Both the position numbers and the translations under genes were made by a program. A model generated the notes under the pieces. It was not told the DNA's origin. It worked only from the letters and a program-made list of their open reading frames with translations, and searched no databases. Positions 18,287 to 28,218 of a stretch of 35,330 nt of DNA are shown in pieces (the stretch's first letter is position 1; the number at the start of each line of letters is the position of its first letter). Where the stretch lies: positions 1 through 35,330 of the forward strand of contig JAIKZX010000119.1 of the NCBI GenBank assembly GCA_024681935.1. Reading direction: 5' to 3'. The stretch comes from Fretibacterium sp. Lineage in GTDB: Bacteria > Synergistota > Synergistia > Synergistales > Aminobacteriaceae.

Positions 18287-18721
18287 ATGATACGGAACAT
18301 GATTCCGGAGGACTACGATGAGGTGTATGCGCTGTGGCGGTCCTGTCCGGAGATGGAACTGAACAGCCTGGATGACTCCCGCGAGGGGGTGCTGCGCTTC
18401 TTAAAGCGCAACCCGGATACGGCCTTTGTGGCCGAGGAAGAGGGGTGTGTTGCCGGCGTGTTGCTGGCCGGTTCGGATGGGCGGCGTGGGTACATTTACC
18501 ACGCTGGAGTGCGGCAGGAGTTCCGCGGGCGGGGCATTGGTAAAGCCTTGGTCGAGGCGGCGCTGGAAAAACTCCGCGCCATGGGAATCACCAAGGTCGG
18601 GCTGCTGGTGTTCCGTGATAACGACGCGGGAAGCCGGTTCTGGGAGGCCAGAGGGTTCGGAACCCGCGAGGACCTGACCTACCGGAGCTGCGTCCTGCGG
18701 GATATGACACGGATACAGTAG
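18287..18721 (+). CDS. GNAT family N-acetyltransferase
   Basis: IRNMIPEDYDEVYALW..GYIYHAGVRQEFRGRGIGKALVEAALEKLRAMGITKVGLLVFRDNDAGSRFWEARGF. Confidence 0.9.
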   Translation: MIRNMIPEDYDEVYALWRSCPEMELNSLDDSREGVLRFLKRNPDTAFVAEEEGCVAGVLLAGSDGRRGYIYHAGVRQEFRGRGIGKALVEAALEKLRAMGITKVGLLVFRDNDAGSRFWEARGFGTREDLTYRSCVLRDMTRIQ

Positions 18722-18744
18722 GGTCTGTCCACCTTATGATTTGA

Positions 18745-18753
18745 TGATACAAT
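18745..18753 (+). promoter_or_regulatory. Putative extended -10 promoter (TGaTACAAT) upstream of dnaX
   Basis: TTTGATGATACAATAAG in the 201-bp gap between the GNAT gene and dnaX. Confidence 0.45.
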
Positions 18754-18859
18754 AAGAGCGTAGGCCCAAGACTGGAAACTCTGAGGGGCTTTCGGCCAGA
18801 TGGCCAGCTCACACGAATCCAAAAGGCTTTTTGGTGTTGAGCAGGCCGGTTGTGGCAGA

Positions 18860-18880
18860 ACAGAACACGGGATGTTCTGT
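18860..18880 (+). other. Perfect hairpin/dyad in the dnaX leader
   Basis: ACAGAACA-cggga-TGTTCTGT, 8-bp perfect inverted repeat with a 5-nt loop. Confidence 0.5.
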
Positions 18881-18922
18881 GGAGGTCTTCTCTGGACTAA
18901 AATCTGAAAAGGGGGCGAGGGG

Positions 18923-20767
18923 TTGCCTGTGCCCATGAGGGTATCTGTTTCTCTATACCGGCAATATCGTCCTCAGACGTTCGCGGAGGTCGTGGGGCAG
19001 GACGCCGCAGTCGACGTTTTGAGCCACGCTCTCTCCAGCGGAAGGATTGGGCATGCCTACCTTTTCTCCGGCCCGCGGGGCTGCGGAAAAACCTCCGTTG
19101 CCCGCATTCTGGCCAAGGCGTTGAATTGTTCTTCACCCAACGGCACTGACCCCTGCGGCCAGTGTCCCAACTGTGTTGCCATCACAGCGGGCGAGTGCCT
19201 GGACGTGGTGGAGATCGACGGGGCATCCAACAACAGCGTTGACGAGGTCCGGGAGCTCAAGAGCCATGTGACGCTGGCCCCTTTTTCTTCTAAATATAAA
19301 GTTTACATCATTGACGAGGTCCATATGCTTTCAACGGCAGCCTTCAACGCTCTCTTAAAGACGCTGGAAGAGCCGCCATCCTATGTGATATTCATCCTGG
19401 CGACGACGGAGCCCCACAAGGTCCCTGTCACCATCCGCTCGCGCTGCCAGCACATTCCCTTCCACAGTATCGGCGCGCGCCGGATATGGGAACAGATTAC
19501 ACGTGTCTGCGAATGGGAGAAGGTCAAGGCACAGCCGGAGGCCCTGTGGGAGATTGCCCGTCAGGCAGAAGGCGCCATGCGCGATGCCCTCTCCATGCTG
19601 GAGCAGGTCATCAACCGCGCCTCGGGCGAGGTAACGCTGTCGGATGTAGAGGCCACGCTGGGAGCAGGAAGCCGTCCGGCCCTTGAGCGTTGGCTGGCGG
19701 GACTGCACGAAGGAGGCAGCGTGGCTTACACAGGGTTGAGGGAGATGTTCGAGGGAGGCTCGTCCCAGCGTGTCTTTGAAGAGCTCTTCTCTCTGGTCCG
19801 CAACCTCTGGCTGACAGCACGCTGGCCGGATGTGGTGGACTCCCTTGACGTCTCCGAACAGGAGAAAATCTTTCTCCAAAAGGAGGCTCCCCGCTGGAAG
19901 CCGGACGGGCTTCGTTCCCTGCTGGCTGCCCTTGTGGGGCTGATTAATCAGGCTCGCCAGGGCGTTCGTTCTGACGTGCTGACCGGGCTGCTCATGCTGG
20001 CGCTGGATCGCCCGGAGCCTCAGGAGAAGCCATCCGTGCCGCCCCTTCCGGCTCCACAGGAGAAATCCTTCCCAAAGCGGAGACAGAGGATTGAGACCCC
20101 CCAGCCTGAGACAACGCCGCTTCCTCCCGCCGCACAGGAATGTCACCAGGAGGGAGAAGAAGCGCCACGTTCCCAGTCATCCCAGATTCCCACGCTGGAT
20201 TGGCATCCCGTTCCGGAAGAAAAAACGGCGCAGCTTTTGTCTCATGCGCAGGAGGCGGACTTTACGCTGTACTGCGGTCTGCTGGATGCGTCTTTTTTTG
20301 AGGCGAATGGACATTTGCTCCTTGATATGAAGTACTCTTACAGTTATGAGGTGCTGTGCCTGGGACGGAACTGCTCGGGATTGTATCGGGCTCTGCCTGG
20401 TTATACTGGTATTTATCTGCGTCATGATGATGAAACCTTTGTCTGTTCCGCGGCTCCGCCTTCTCATGTTGAGGATAAGCCCCGGGCGGATGAGTCCGCA
20501 GGCAGAGAGGGAGGACGGAAAGAGAAAGCCCCCAGGGAGAAGACGGCATCTTTTACCCCACCCCGCGGGGAGAACAGCGAGGAGACAAAGGGAACTCCGG
20601 AACCAGCCGGGGCCGGACTGCCCTTTGGGGAACTGATGAAGGATATCTCCCGGGTGATGCGTGGAGAGGTCATCCTTGTCCGCCATAAGGATGAGGGTAC
20701 CGGTGACGGAGGCAATGATGAGCCATCGGAGGAGAGTTCAGACCGTGAGGATGGGAGTGAGGCTTAA
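18923..20767 (+). CDS. dnaX: DNA polymerase III subunit gamma/tau
   Basis: YRQYRPQTFAEVVGQ, GPRGCGKTSVARILAKALNC, CGQCPNC, YIIDEVHMLSTAAFNALLKTLEEPP. Start may be TTG 18923, GTG 18929 or ATG 18935. Confidence 0.95.
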   Translation: MPVPMRVSVSLYRQYRPQTFAEVVGQDAAVDVLSHALSSGRIGHAYLFSGPRGCGKTSVARILAKALNCSSPNGTDPCGQCPNCVAITAGECLDVVEIDGASNNSVDEVRELKSHVTLAPFSSKYKVYIIDEVHMLSTAAFNALLKTLEEPPSYVIFILATTEPHKVPVTIRSRCQHIPFHSIGARRIWEQITRVCEWEKVKAQPEALWEIARQAEGAMRDALSMLEQVINRASGEVTLSDVEATLGAGSRPALERWLAGLHEGGSVAYTGLREMFEGGSSQRVFEELFSLVRNLWLTARWPDVVDSLDVSEQEKIFLQKEAPRWKPDGLRSLLAALVGLINQARQGVRSDVLTGLLMLALDRPEPQEKPSVPPLPAPQEKSFPKRRQRIETPQPETTPLPPAAQECHQEGEEAPRSQSSQIPTLDWHPVPEEKTAQLLSHAQEADFTLYCGLLDASFFEANGHLLLDMKYSYSYEVLCLGRNCSGLYRALPGYTGIYLRHDDETFVCSAAPPSHVEDKPRADESAGREGGRKEKAPREKTASFTPPRGENSEETKGTPEPAGAGLPFGELMKDISRVMRGEVILVRHKDEGTGDGGNDEPSEESSDREDGSEA

Positions 20768-23700
20768 ATGACGAGACCCTTTGTACATCTGCACGTCCAC
20801 ACGGAGTACAGCCTTCTGGACGGTGCCATCCGCACAAAGGACCTGGCCAAAAAGGTGGCGGGCTGGAGTGAGACCGAACCGCGCAACAAGGCAGTTGCCA
20901 TGACCGACCATGGGGTCATGTACGGTATCGTGGAGTTCTACGAAAACTGCCGTGCCCAGGATGTGAAGCCAATCTTAGGATGCGAGACTTACGTTGACCC
21001 GGACGGTTACCGCTCCCGTGAGAAAAAAGGCAAGAACAACCACCTTCTCCTCCTCTCTGAGACAGAGGAGGGGTATCACAACCTCGTGAAGATTATCTCT
21101 ATCGCCAATACCGACGGGTTCTACTACAAGCCGCGCATTGATCACGACCTCCTGGCCAGTCACGCCAGGGGCATCATTGCGTCGTCCGCCTGCCTGGCGG
21201 GGGAGATCCCTCAGTTTATACTGGAGGGCAAGGAGGACGAGGCTGCCAGACGAGCTCTGCTGTATCAGGACATCATGGGCAAGGGGAACTTCTTTCTTGA
21301 AATCATGCCGAACTCACTTCCAGAGCAAGCCAGGGTGAACAAGGCGCTGATTAAAATATCAAAGGACACGGGGATTCCCCTGATTGCTACGGCCGACTCG
21401 CATTATCTCAACAAGGAAGATTACGACTGGCACAAGATACTTCTCCGCATCAACACCCACGCCGACGAGACGGACGACGCCTTTGGGTTCTCCGCCAACG
21501 ATTTCTTCCTCTGGACACCGGAGGAGATGAACGCGGTCTTTGGCAAAGAGGTCCCTGAGGCGCTGGACAATACAGCCGCAATCGCAGAGCGCTGTAACGT
21601 CGAGCTGAAGCTCAAAACAGGAAATTATATGCTCCCCAGCCTGGATCTGGCCGAGGGGATGACCCTGGACAGCTACCTTGAAGAGCAGGCCCGTGCCGGT
21701 CTCAGGCTCCGCCTGAAGACGGAGGATCCGCCGGAGGAGTATTGCAAGCGGCTGGAGTACGAGCTGGGAATTATCACCAAGATGGGGTTCTCGGCGTATT
21801 TTTTGATTGTCTCCGGCATCATCAAGGCAGCAAAGGAGCGCTCCATTCCGATTGGGCCGGGACGCGGCTCCGCGGCAGGCTCTCTGGTGGCGTGGAGCCT
21901 TCGTATCACAGAGCTGGACCCCCTGAGGTACAACCTGCTGTTCGAGCGGTTCCTGAATCCGGAGCGCATCAGTATGCCGGATATCGACACGGACGTGTCT
22001 GACAAGGGCCGGGAGCAGCTTTTGAAGTATATTGTCGAGCGGTACGGCAGCGACCGCGTGTCGCAGATTATCACCTTTGGACGAATGAAGAGCCGTCAGG
22101 CGGTGAAGGACGTGGGGCGAGCCACGGGGGTTGAGTACGCGCTGATGGACAAGGTGGCAAAACTTATCCCTTCTGATGCCAAGAGCATTAAAGAGGCCCT
22201 GGAGAGGACGCCGGAGCTGGAGGAGACCGCAAAAAACGATGCGCGCGTACGCGAGGTCCTGGATGTCGCGGAGCATATTGAAGGCCTTGCGCGTCACGCC
22301 TCGCAGCACGCAGCGGGAGTTGTCATTACTCCTGTGCCTATCACGGATCTCGTGCCCATTCGGCGAATTAAGTCCACTGGCTCGGCTCCGTCTGATGAGA
22401 GCGAGTTAGACGTGTCCCAGACCGTAACGCAGTTTACGATGGAACCCGTCGAGAAGCTGGGCTTGGTGAAGATGGACTTCCTGGGCCTGAGCACGCTGTC
22501 GATTCTGGAGGAGGCACTGGAGAACATTCGCCTTAATGGAAAAACGCCGCCTATTCTGAACGAAATCCCCACAGACGATCCGGCCACTTATAAACTTCTT
22601 CAGGAGGCCGATACCATGGGGGTCTTTCAGTTGGAATCTGATGGGATACGGAGCATGCTCCGCAAACTGAAGATTGACTGTTTTGAGGACCTTATCGCTG
22701 CTTTGGCGATGTACCGCCCCGGCCCGCTGAACAGCGGCATGGTGGACCAGTATATCAAATGCAAGCATGGTGAGGCCCGGCCGGAATACCCTCATCCCAT
22801 GCTTGAAGGAGTCCTGAAAGACACGTATGGAGTTATCCTGTACCAGGAGCAGGTTATGCAGTGCGCTTCCATCCTGGCTGGGTACACGCTGGGTGAGGCT
22901 GACCTGCTGCGTCGTGCCATGGGAAAGAAAAAAATTGAGGTCATGAAGGGCGAACGGGTGAAATTCCTGGCAGGTACGGCAAAAAATCATATTGATGACA
23001 AGAAGGCCGGGGAGATCTTCGACAATATCGAGAAGTTCGCGGAATACGGCTTCAACAAATCCCACAGTGCAGCTTACGCTATCGTTGCCTATGACACGGC
23101 GTACCTCAAGGCTAACTATCAGACGGAGTTCATGGCCGCCTACCTTTCAAGCCAGATGAAAGCCAAAAAAGATGTGCTGGGGCATTACGTGCGCGAGGTG
23201 CGCAAGAGCGGGCTGGCCGTCCTGCCGCCGGACATCAACTCATCGATGGAGAGCTTCACCGCCGTAGGAGATGTCATCCGCTTTGGTCTGGGTGCGGTCT
23301 CCCGTATGGGCCATGGGGCGGTGGAGACAATCATCGAAGCACGGAAGGAAGGACCTTTTAAGTCCCTGTGGGACTTCCTTAGCCGCGTGGATTTGAAGGT
23401 GATGAACCGGGCGGTGGTTGAGAATCTCATCAAGGCCGGCGCTTTTGACGAGATTGAATCCAACCGCGCGCGCCTCATCGCAGCGCTGCCGGATTATATC
23501 ACGGCTGTCCAAAGGCTCTCGGCGAAGGGAGACCAGCTCTCATTGTTCGAGCTGATGGACAACTCCGGAACGGAGGACATGGAGCCGGAACTGCCGGACG
23601 TGGCGGACTTTCCGGTTCACGAGCGGCTGGACTGTGAGAAGGAGGTCACAGGGCTCTACATCTCCGGACACCCCTTCGATGCCTACGAGGAGGAGCTCTC

Positions 23701-24259
23701 GAAATTCACCAACTGTCTCATTGCGGACCTTCCCCTGTGGATGGGGAAGGGGGTAAAACCCCAGATTGGGGGCATCCTTCTCTCCGTCTCAGAGAAGACG
23801 ACCAAGAAGGGCGACGCGATGGGAGTTATGCTGCTGGAGGACTCGGAAAGCAGTGTTCCGCTGGTGGCCTTTCCCAAGACATGGGCTAAAATAAAAAACC
23901 GGGCCCTGTCGGGGAGCGTCTGTGTTGTGGAAGGCAGGATGGACGATCGGGGACAGCTCATCGTGGAGGACCTGAACCTGCTGGACGACCTGAAGGGGCA
24001 GGAACCGCGCCTTGTGAACGTCGAACTGAGGGTGAACCTCATTCCCGGGCTGAATGTGAAGGAGCTTGCCCGGGCTCTTCGGGACTGCCGTGGGCCGTCA
24101 CCGGTGCTGCTGGGGCTCAGGGACGACCGGGATTCCTGTGCGGTCTACCTGGATGGCTATCGTGTAGCCCCTTCGCCAGACCGCGTGAAGGAGTGTCTGG
24201 CCGCTGTTGTTCCGGAGGAGGCTCTGGAGGTCTCTTTTGGCCCCATGAGACAAGATTAG
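20768..24259 (+). CDS. dnaE: DNA polymerase III subunit alpha
   Basis: PHP domain FVHLHVHTEYSLLDGA, IGPGRGSAAGSLVAWSL, PDIDTDVSDKGREQLLKYIVERYG, YRPGPLNSGMVDQYIKCKHG, YQEQVMQCASILAGYTLGEADLLRRAMGKK. Confidence 0.97.
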   Translation: MTRPFVHLHVHTEYSLLDGAIRTKDLAKKVAGWSETEPRNKAVAMTDHGVMYGIVEFYENCRAQDVKPILGCETYVDPDGYRSREKKGKNNHLLLLSETEEGYHNLVKIISIANTDGFYYKPRIDHDLLASHARGIIASSACLAGEIPQFILEGKEDEAARRALLYQDIMGKGNFFLEIMPNSLPEQARVNKALIKISKDTGIPLIATADSHYLNKEDYDWHKILLRINTHADETDDAFGFSANDFFLWTPEEMNAVFGKEVPEALDNTAAIAERCNVELKLKTGNYMLPSLDLAEGMTLDSYLEEQARAGLRLRLKTEDPPEEYCKRLEYELGIITKMGFSAYFLIVSGIIKAAKERSIPIGPGRGSAAGSLVAWSLRITELDPLRYNLLFERFLNPERISMPDIDTDVSDKGREQLLKYIVERYGSDRVSQIITFGRMKSRQAVKDVGRATGVEYALMDKVAKLIPSDAKSIKEALERTPELEETAKNDARVREVLDVAEHIEGLARHASQHAAGVVITPVPITDLVPIRRIKSTGSAPSDESELDVSQTVTQFTMEPVEKLGLVKMDFLGLSTLSILEEALENIRLNGKTPPILNEIPTDDPATYKLLQEADTMGVFQLESDGIRSMLRKLKIDCFEDLIAALAMYRPGPLNSGMVDQYIKCKHGEARPEYPHPMLEGVLKDTYGVILYQEQVMQCASILAGYTLGEADLLRRAMGKKKIEVMKGERVKFLAGTAKNHIDDKKAGEIFDNIEKFAEYGFNKSHSAAYAIVAYDTAYLKANYQTEFMAAYLSSQMKAKKDVLGHYVREVRKSGLAVLPPDINSSMESFTAVGDVIRFGLGAVSRMGHGAVETIIEARKEGPFKSLWDFLSRVDLKVMNRAVVENLIKAGAFDEIESNRARLIAALPDYITAVQRLSAKGDQLSLFELMDNSGTEDMEPELPDVADFPVHERLDCEKEVTGLYISGHPFDAYEEELSKFTNCLIADLPLWMGKGVKPQIGGILLSVSEKTTKKGDAMGVMLLEDSESSVPLVAFPKTWAKIKNRALSGSVCVVEGRMDDRGQLIVEDLNLLDDLKGQEPRLVNVELRVNLIPGLNVKELARALRDCRGPSPVLLGLRDDRDSCAVYLDGYRVAPSPDRVKECLAAVVPEEALEVSFGPMRQD

Positions 24260-24311
24260 ACTGATTAGAATGACGGGTTAAGCGGGATAAATTATTTGAG
24301 GTGAAGAATAT

Positions 24312-26072
24312 ATGTTCGTAAAAATAGTCTGTACGATAGGCCCCGCCAGTGAGAACTATGACACGCTGAAGTCAATGGCGGAGGCAGGAATGAACGTGGC
24401 GCGGCTGAACTTCAGCCACGGCGACTACGAGGGGCATGAAAAGAAGCTGAATCTGGTCCGTCAGGTGGAACGCGACCTGGGTAAGCCCATTGCGACGCTG
24501 CTGGACACCAAGGGTCCGGAGATTCGGACGGGCCAGATGCAGAATGGGGAAATCCTGCTCACGTCTGGCAGCGAAATTGTCCTGACTACGGATGAAAACT
24601 GCATTGGGACACCGGAACGCATCTACGTCAATTACCCCCTTCTGGCTCAGGAGGTCACGCCGGGTCAGAACATTTTCATCGACGACGGCGCTCTGCACCT
24701 GGAGGTGGAGAGGATAGAGGGCCGGGATGTCCTGTGCCGCGTCATTGTCGGAGGGGCCCTGCGCAACACGAAGGGCATTAACGTCCCCGGGGCGGATATG
24801 TCCTTCCCCGCACTCTCGGAGAAGGACCGGGCGGACATCATCTGGGGCATTCAGCATAGTATGGAATACCTGGCTGTCTCCTTCGTTAAGAATCGCGCGG
24901 ATATTCTTGAGGTGCGGAAGCTGATACACGACTGCGGCAGCACCATGAAGATACTGGCCAAGATTGAGACCAGCCAGGCCGTTACGAATATCGAAGAGAT
25001 TGTTGAAGCGGCGGACGGCGTGATGGTGGCCCGGGGGGACCTTGGGGTCGAAATCCCGACGGAAGATGTTCCCCTCGTTCAGAAGCACATCATCGAAATG
25101 TGCCGCACGCGGGGCAAGGTCGTGATTGTCGCGACGCAGATGCTGGACTCCATGATCCGCAACCCGCGTCCCACGCGTGCCGAGGCCAGTGACGTGGCCA
25201 ACGCTGTGCTGGACGGGACGGATGCCGTTATGCTCTCTGGTGAGACAGCGTCGGGAAACTATCCGGTTCAGTCTGTCGCGACCATGCGGCACATCGTGGA
25301 CCGGACGGAGAAGGAACTTGGGATTTGGGGAATTCACAATCTGGGACAGACCATCCCTCTGGAAGTTCCCAGCGTGCCGGATGCCGTCAGCGGTGCGGCT
25401 GTCCTGATTGCCCGTCAGATTGGAGCCCCGGCGATTATCTGCCTCACCCGGAGCGGAATGACGGCCCGAATGATCAGCAAACACCGGCCCTCCTGTCCCA
25501 TCCTTGGCGTCACGCCGTCGCAGCAGACCTGGCGCGAGCTGTCCCTGTGGTGGGGTGTTCAGCCCGTCCGCCTGTTTGAGATGTCCGATGTCAACGTCGC
25601 GGCCAAGGAAGCGATCAACACCTGTGTCAGTGATGGACTTCTGCCGGATGGAGAACTGGTCGTGATCACAGCGGGGGTGCCTATTGGCCGGCCGGGCTCC
25701 ACAAACATGGTGGAGGTCCTGACCACAGGGACTATCATCCTCTCCGGGACTCCGCTGCTGAACAAGAATGCCTCGGGCCCCGTTTGCATTGCCCGCACGC
25801 CGAAGGAGGCTATGGAAAAGGCAACACCGGGATGTGTCCTGGTTGTCCGCCAGCTCAGCGAGGACTACCGACCCGTTCTGGATAAAGTGAGTGCGCTCCT
25901 TTTTGAGAGCGGGATGCTCATCTCCGAAGGCAACTCACTCGCGATGGACTACAATCTGCCCTGCATTGTTGGTGTGGCGGACGCTTTCTCCACCCTGATG
26001 GATGGCGATATCGTCTCCGTTGACGGCACCCGCGGGCTGATTTATAAGGGTAAGGTTCGTCTTGTCGTCTAA
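24312..26072 (+). CDS. pyk: Pyruvate kinase with C-terminal PEP-utilizer-like (ECTS) domain
   Basis: VKIVCTIGPASENYDTLKSMAEAGMNVARLNFSHGDYEGH, DTKGPEIRTG, MKILAKIETSQAVTNIEEIVEAADGVMVARGDLGVEIP, MLDSMIRNPRPTRAEASDVANAVLDGTDAVMLSGETASG. Confidence 0.97.
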   Translation: MFVKIVCTIGPASENYDTLKSMAEAGMNVARLNFSHGDYEGHEKKLNLVRQVERDLGKPIATLLDTKGPEIRTGQMQNGEILLTSGSEIVLTTDENCIGTPERIYVNYPLLAQEVTPGQNIFIDDGALHLEVERIEGRDVLCRVIVGGALRNTKGINVPGADMSFPALSEKDRADIIWGIQHSMEYLAVSFVKNRADILEVRKLIHDCGSTMKILAKIETSQAVTNIEEIVEAADGVMVARGDLGVEIPTEDVPLVQKHIIEMCRTRGKVVIVATQMLDSMIRNPRPTRAEASDVANAVLDGTDAVMLSGETASGNYPVQSVATMRHIVDRTEKELGIWGIHNLGQTIPLEVPSVPDAVSGAAVLIARQIGAPAIICLTRSGMTARMISKHRPSCPILGVTPSQQTWRELSLWWGVQPVRLFEMSDVNVAAKEAINTCVSDGLLPDGELVVITAGVPIGRPGSTNMVEVLTTGTIILSGTPLLNKNASGPVCIARTPKEAMEKATPGCVLVVRQLSEDYRPVLDKVSALLFESGMLISEGNSLAMDYNLPCIVGVADAFSTLMDGDIVSVDGTRGLIYKGKVRLVV

Positions 26073-26100
26073 GACAGGACCCATCTGAGGAGAGGCGCGA

Positions 26101-26961
26101 ATGTGGTCTGAGGTAAGGACCTTTCTTGATATCCTCATCGTCTCGGTAATCATCTACCGTATCCTGGTGCTGATTGTCGGGACAAGAGCTGTCCAGCTAC
26201 TGAAGGGAGTGCTGGTGCTTGTCCTCTTCTCCGTGCTGGCGTCGATGCTTCATTTCCGGCTTCTCACATGGCTGTTAGGGCAGACAATCTGGGCCCTGAG
26301 CTTTGCCATTCCCATTGTCTTTCAGCCGGAGCTGCGCAAGATGCTGGAGGAAATTGGGAGGGGAAACCTTTGGCGTCAGCAGATGGACCTTGACGAGGCG
26401 GAGCAGAGGGTTAAGCAAATCGTGGGGGCGTTGAGTTATATGAAGGCCCATAAAATTGGGGCTCTTCTGGTTTTCCAGCAGGAAACCGGACTGGGGGACT
26501 ACTGGCACACGGCCATCCGTTTGGATGCGAATGTTACCCAGGAGCTCATCATCTCCATCTTTTGGAAGGACAACCCGCTGCACGATGGGGCTTTGATTCT
26601 GGACCGCTATTCCCTTATCGCGGGGGGATGTTATCTTCCCCTCGCGGATGCTCCTGAAATTTCCCGCTGGTACGGGACCCGGCACAGGGCGGCTCTCGGC
26701 ATCTCAGAGGTGTCGGATGCCATCGTGCTTGTTGTCTCCGAGGAGCGGGGAGACATTTCTCTCGCCTTCAAGGGGCGGCTCTCAAAGAATCTGAAGGAGT
26801 TTCAGGTAGAGAAGCTCCTGCTGCACTACTTCGCCGGGGACCCCGCACTCAGAACGTGGCAGAGCCGGGTGGAGGGTTTCCTGCGCCTGCTGTGGAGCTC
26901 CGGCCGGGACCCTAAAAAGGAACTGAGGGAACCCCATGAGGAACAGCAGGAACACGCATAA
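26101..26961 (+). CDS. cdaA: Diadenylate cyclase CdaA (c-di-AMP synthase)
   Basis: Three N-terminal TM helices, then DisA_N domain with DGALILDRYSLIAGGCYLPL and GTRHRAALGISEVSDAIVLVVSEERG. Confidence 0.95.
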   Translation: MWSEVRTFLDILIVSVIIYRILVLIVGTRAVQLLKGVLVLVLFSVLASMLHFRLLTWLLGQTIWALSFAIPIVFQPELRKMLEEIGRGNLWRQQMDLDEAEQRVKQIVGALSYMKAHKIGALLVFQQETGLGDYWHTAIRLDANVTQELIISIFWKDNPLHDGALILDRYSLIAGGCYLPLADAPEISRWYGTRHRAALGISEVSDAIVLVVSEERGDISLAFKGRLSKNLKEFQVEKLLLHYFAGDPALRTWQSRVEGFLRLLWSSGRDPKKELREPHEEQQEHA

Positions 26962-26979
26962 GGATGCGGGGGATAAGCG

Positions 26980-28218
26980 ATGAAAATTGCAAACAAGAGA
27001 ATTGATGATATCCTCACCTCGCCCTGGGCATTGTGGTTCATTTCGATTACGACGGCAGTGGCGCTGTGGTTCTATGTGACCGGGACAGAGGAGAGTGATT
27101 ATGTCTCCCGGAAGTTCACCTGTCCGCTCGAATATCGATCCCTTGACCCTCAGGCGGTGCTTCGCGGCCGGGTGCAGGAGGTCGATATAGAGATACGCGG
27201 GCTGGAAAAAGACATCGCGCATTTGAATTATGACACCATTGCCTGTTTTGTTGACGCACGCAGCCTTGCACCGGGGAAGCGGTACACTCAAAACGTCAAA
27301 GTTGCCCTGCCGCCTGAAATCACGCTGATTTCCTGCGTGCCTTCTCAGGTGGTGCTTGACCTGGTGCGTCAGATTGTCCGGCTTATGCCCGTTGAGGTTG
27401 TTTTACCGCAGGATATTCCAGAGGGACAATACCTCGAGGGAGTGGAGGTTATCCCCAAGGAGGTCGGAGTCCGCGGGATAGAGACAGACGTGGCGAAAGT
27501 CGGTTCTCTCCGCGCGATGCCTACGGCCGATGAACTGCAGTCCGGAAAGGAGCTCATTCTGCCATTGAAATTTGTTCAGTCTGAGCCCTTTGATGGTTCC
27601 GTTACCCTTGAACCGGCACAGGTCCGTGTCAAGGGGACGCTGGTACGGGGGCTCCCCAAGCGGAGGGTTCCAGTCAACGCGCGCCTCAGCGGGGAACTCG
27701 ACGCAGATTATGAGATTCTGTCTGTCGTCACAGATCCATCTGAGGTATCAATCGAAGGGGCGTCAGAGTTGCTGGATAAAGTCGAGGCCGTGGAAACTGA
27801 GACGGTTGATATATCCCAGTTTAGGGAGAACCAGGCGGTGGTCGTTCCTCTCAGAACCCCGGATGTGGAGGGGGTTTCGATTTCAGGCGTCAAGTCGGTT
27901 CGCCTTACGCTGCAGCTGGGGGAGGTAAAGGCTGGAAAAACGCTGGTGAACATTCCTGTTGAAGTTCATGGCACGGATAAAAGGTGGACGGTCAGCCCTT
28001 CATCCGTCGCTGTGACCCTTGAAGGCGTCCCCTCAAAGATTGAGAATGTTTCCGCTGGTGACGTTAAGCTCAGAGCGTGGGCTGACCTCTCCAACATCTT
28101 TGTGACGCCGGTCATACTGCCCGTACGGGCGGAACTCGCTTCAAGCGATTTCAAAGTGATAAGAATTGAGCCTTCGACCGTAACGGTCAACGCGGCGGAG
28201 GATTCAGGAAAATGGTGA
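26980..28218 (+). CDS. cdaR: YbbR-domain protein (CdaR)
   Basis: N-terminal TM SPWALWFISITTAVALWFYVTG followed by repeated YbbR-like domains; located between cdaA and glmM. Confidence 0.88.
   Translation: MKIANKRIDDILTSPWALWFISITTAVALWFYVTGTEESDYVSRKFTCPLEYRSLDPQAVLRGRVQEVDIEIRGLEKDIAHLNYDTIACFVDARSLAPGKRYTQNVKVALPPEITLISCVPSQVVLDLVRQIVRLMPVEVVLPQDIPEGQYLEGVEVIPKEVGVRGIETDVAKVGSLRAMPTADELQSGKELILPLKFVQSEPFDGSVTLEPAQVRVKGTLVRGLPKRRVPVNARLSGELDADYEILSVVTDPSEVSIEGASELLDKVEAVETETVDISQFRENQAVVVPLRTPDVEGVSISGVKSVRLTLQLGEVKAGKTLVNIPVEVHGTDKRWTVSPSSVAVTLEGVPSKIENVSAGDVKLRAWADLSNIFVTPVILPVRAELASSDFKVIRIEPSTVTVNAAEDSGKW

Noticed and set aside
18860-18880. LexA/DinR box
   Set aside because: Half-sites GAAC and GTTC are 7 nt apart, not the 4-nt spacing of the Gram-positive box.
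18722-18922. SRP (4.5S/scRNA) gene upstream of dnaX, a common location
   Set aside because: No GGTCAGG...GGAAGG..AGCAG-type conserved apical motif found on either strand by eye.
20215-20235. A6 run in dnaX as a programmed frameshift site for a gamma product
   Set aside because: The zero frame is GAA GAA AAA ACG, which does not give an X XXY YYZ heptamer; the run is short.
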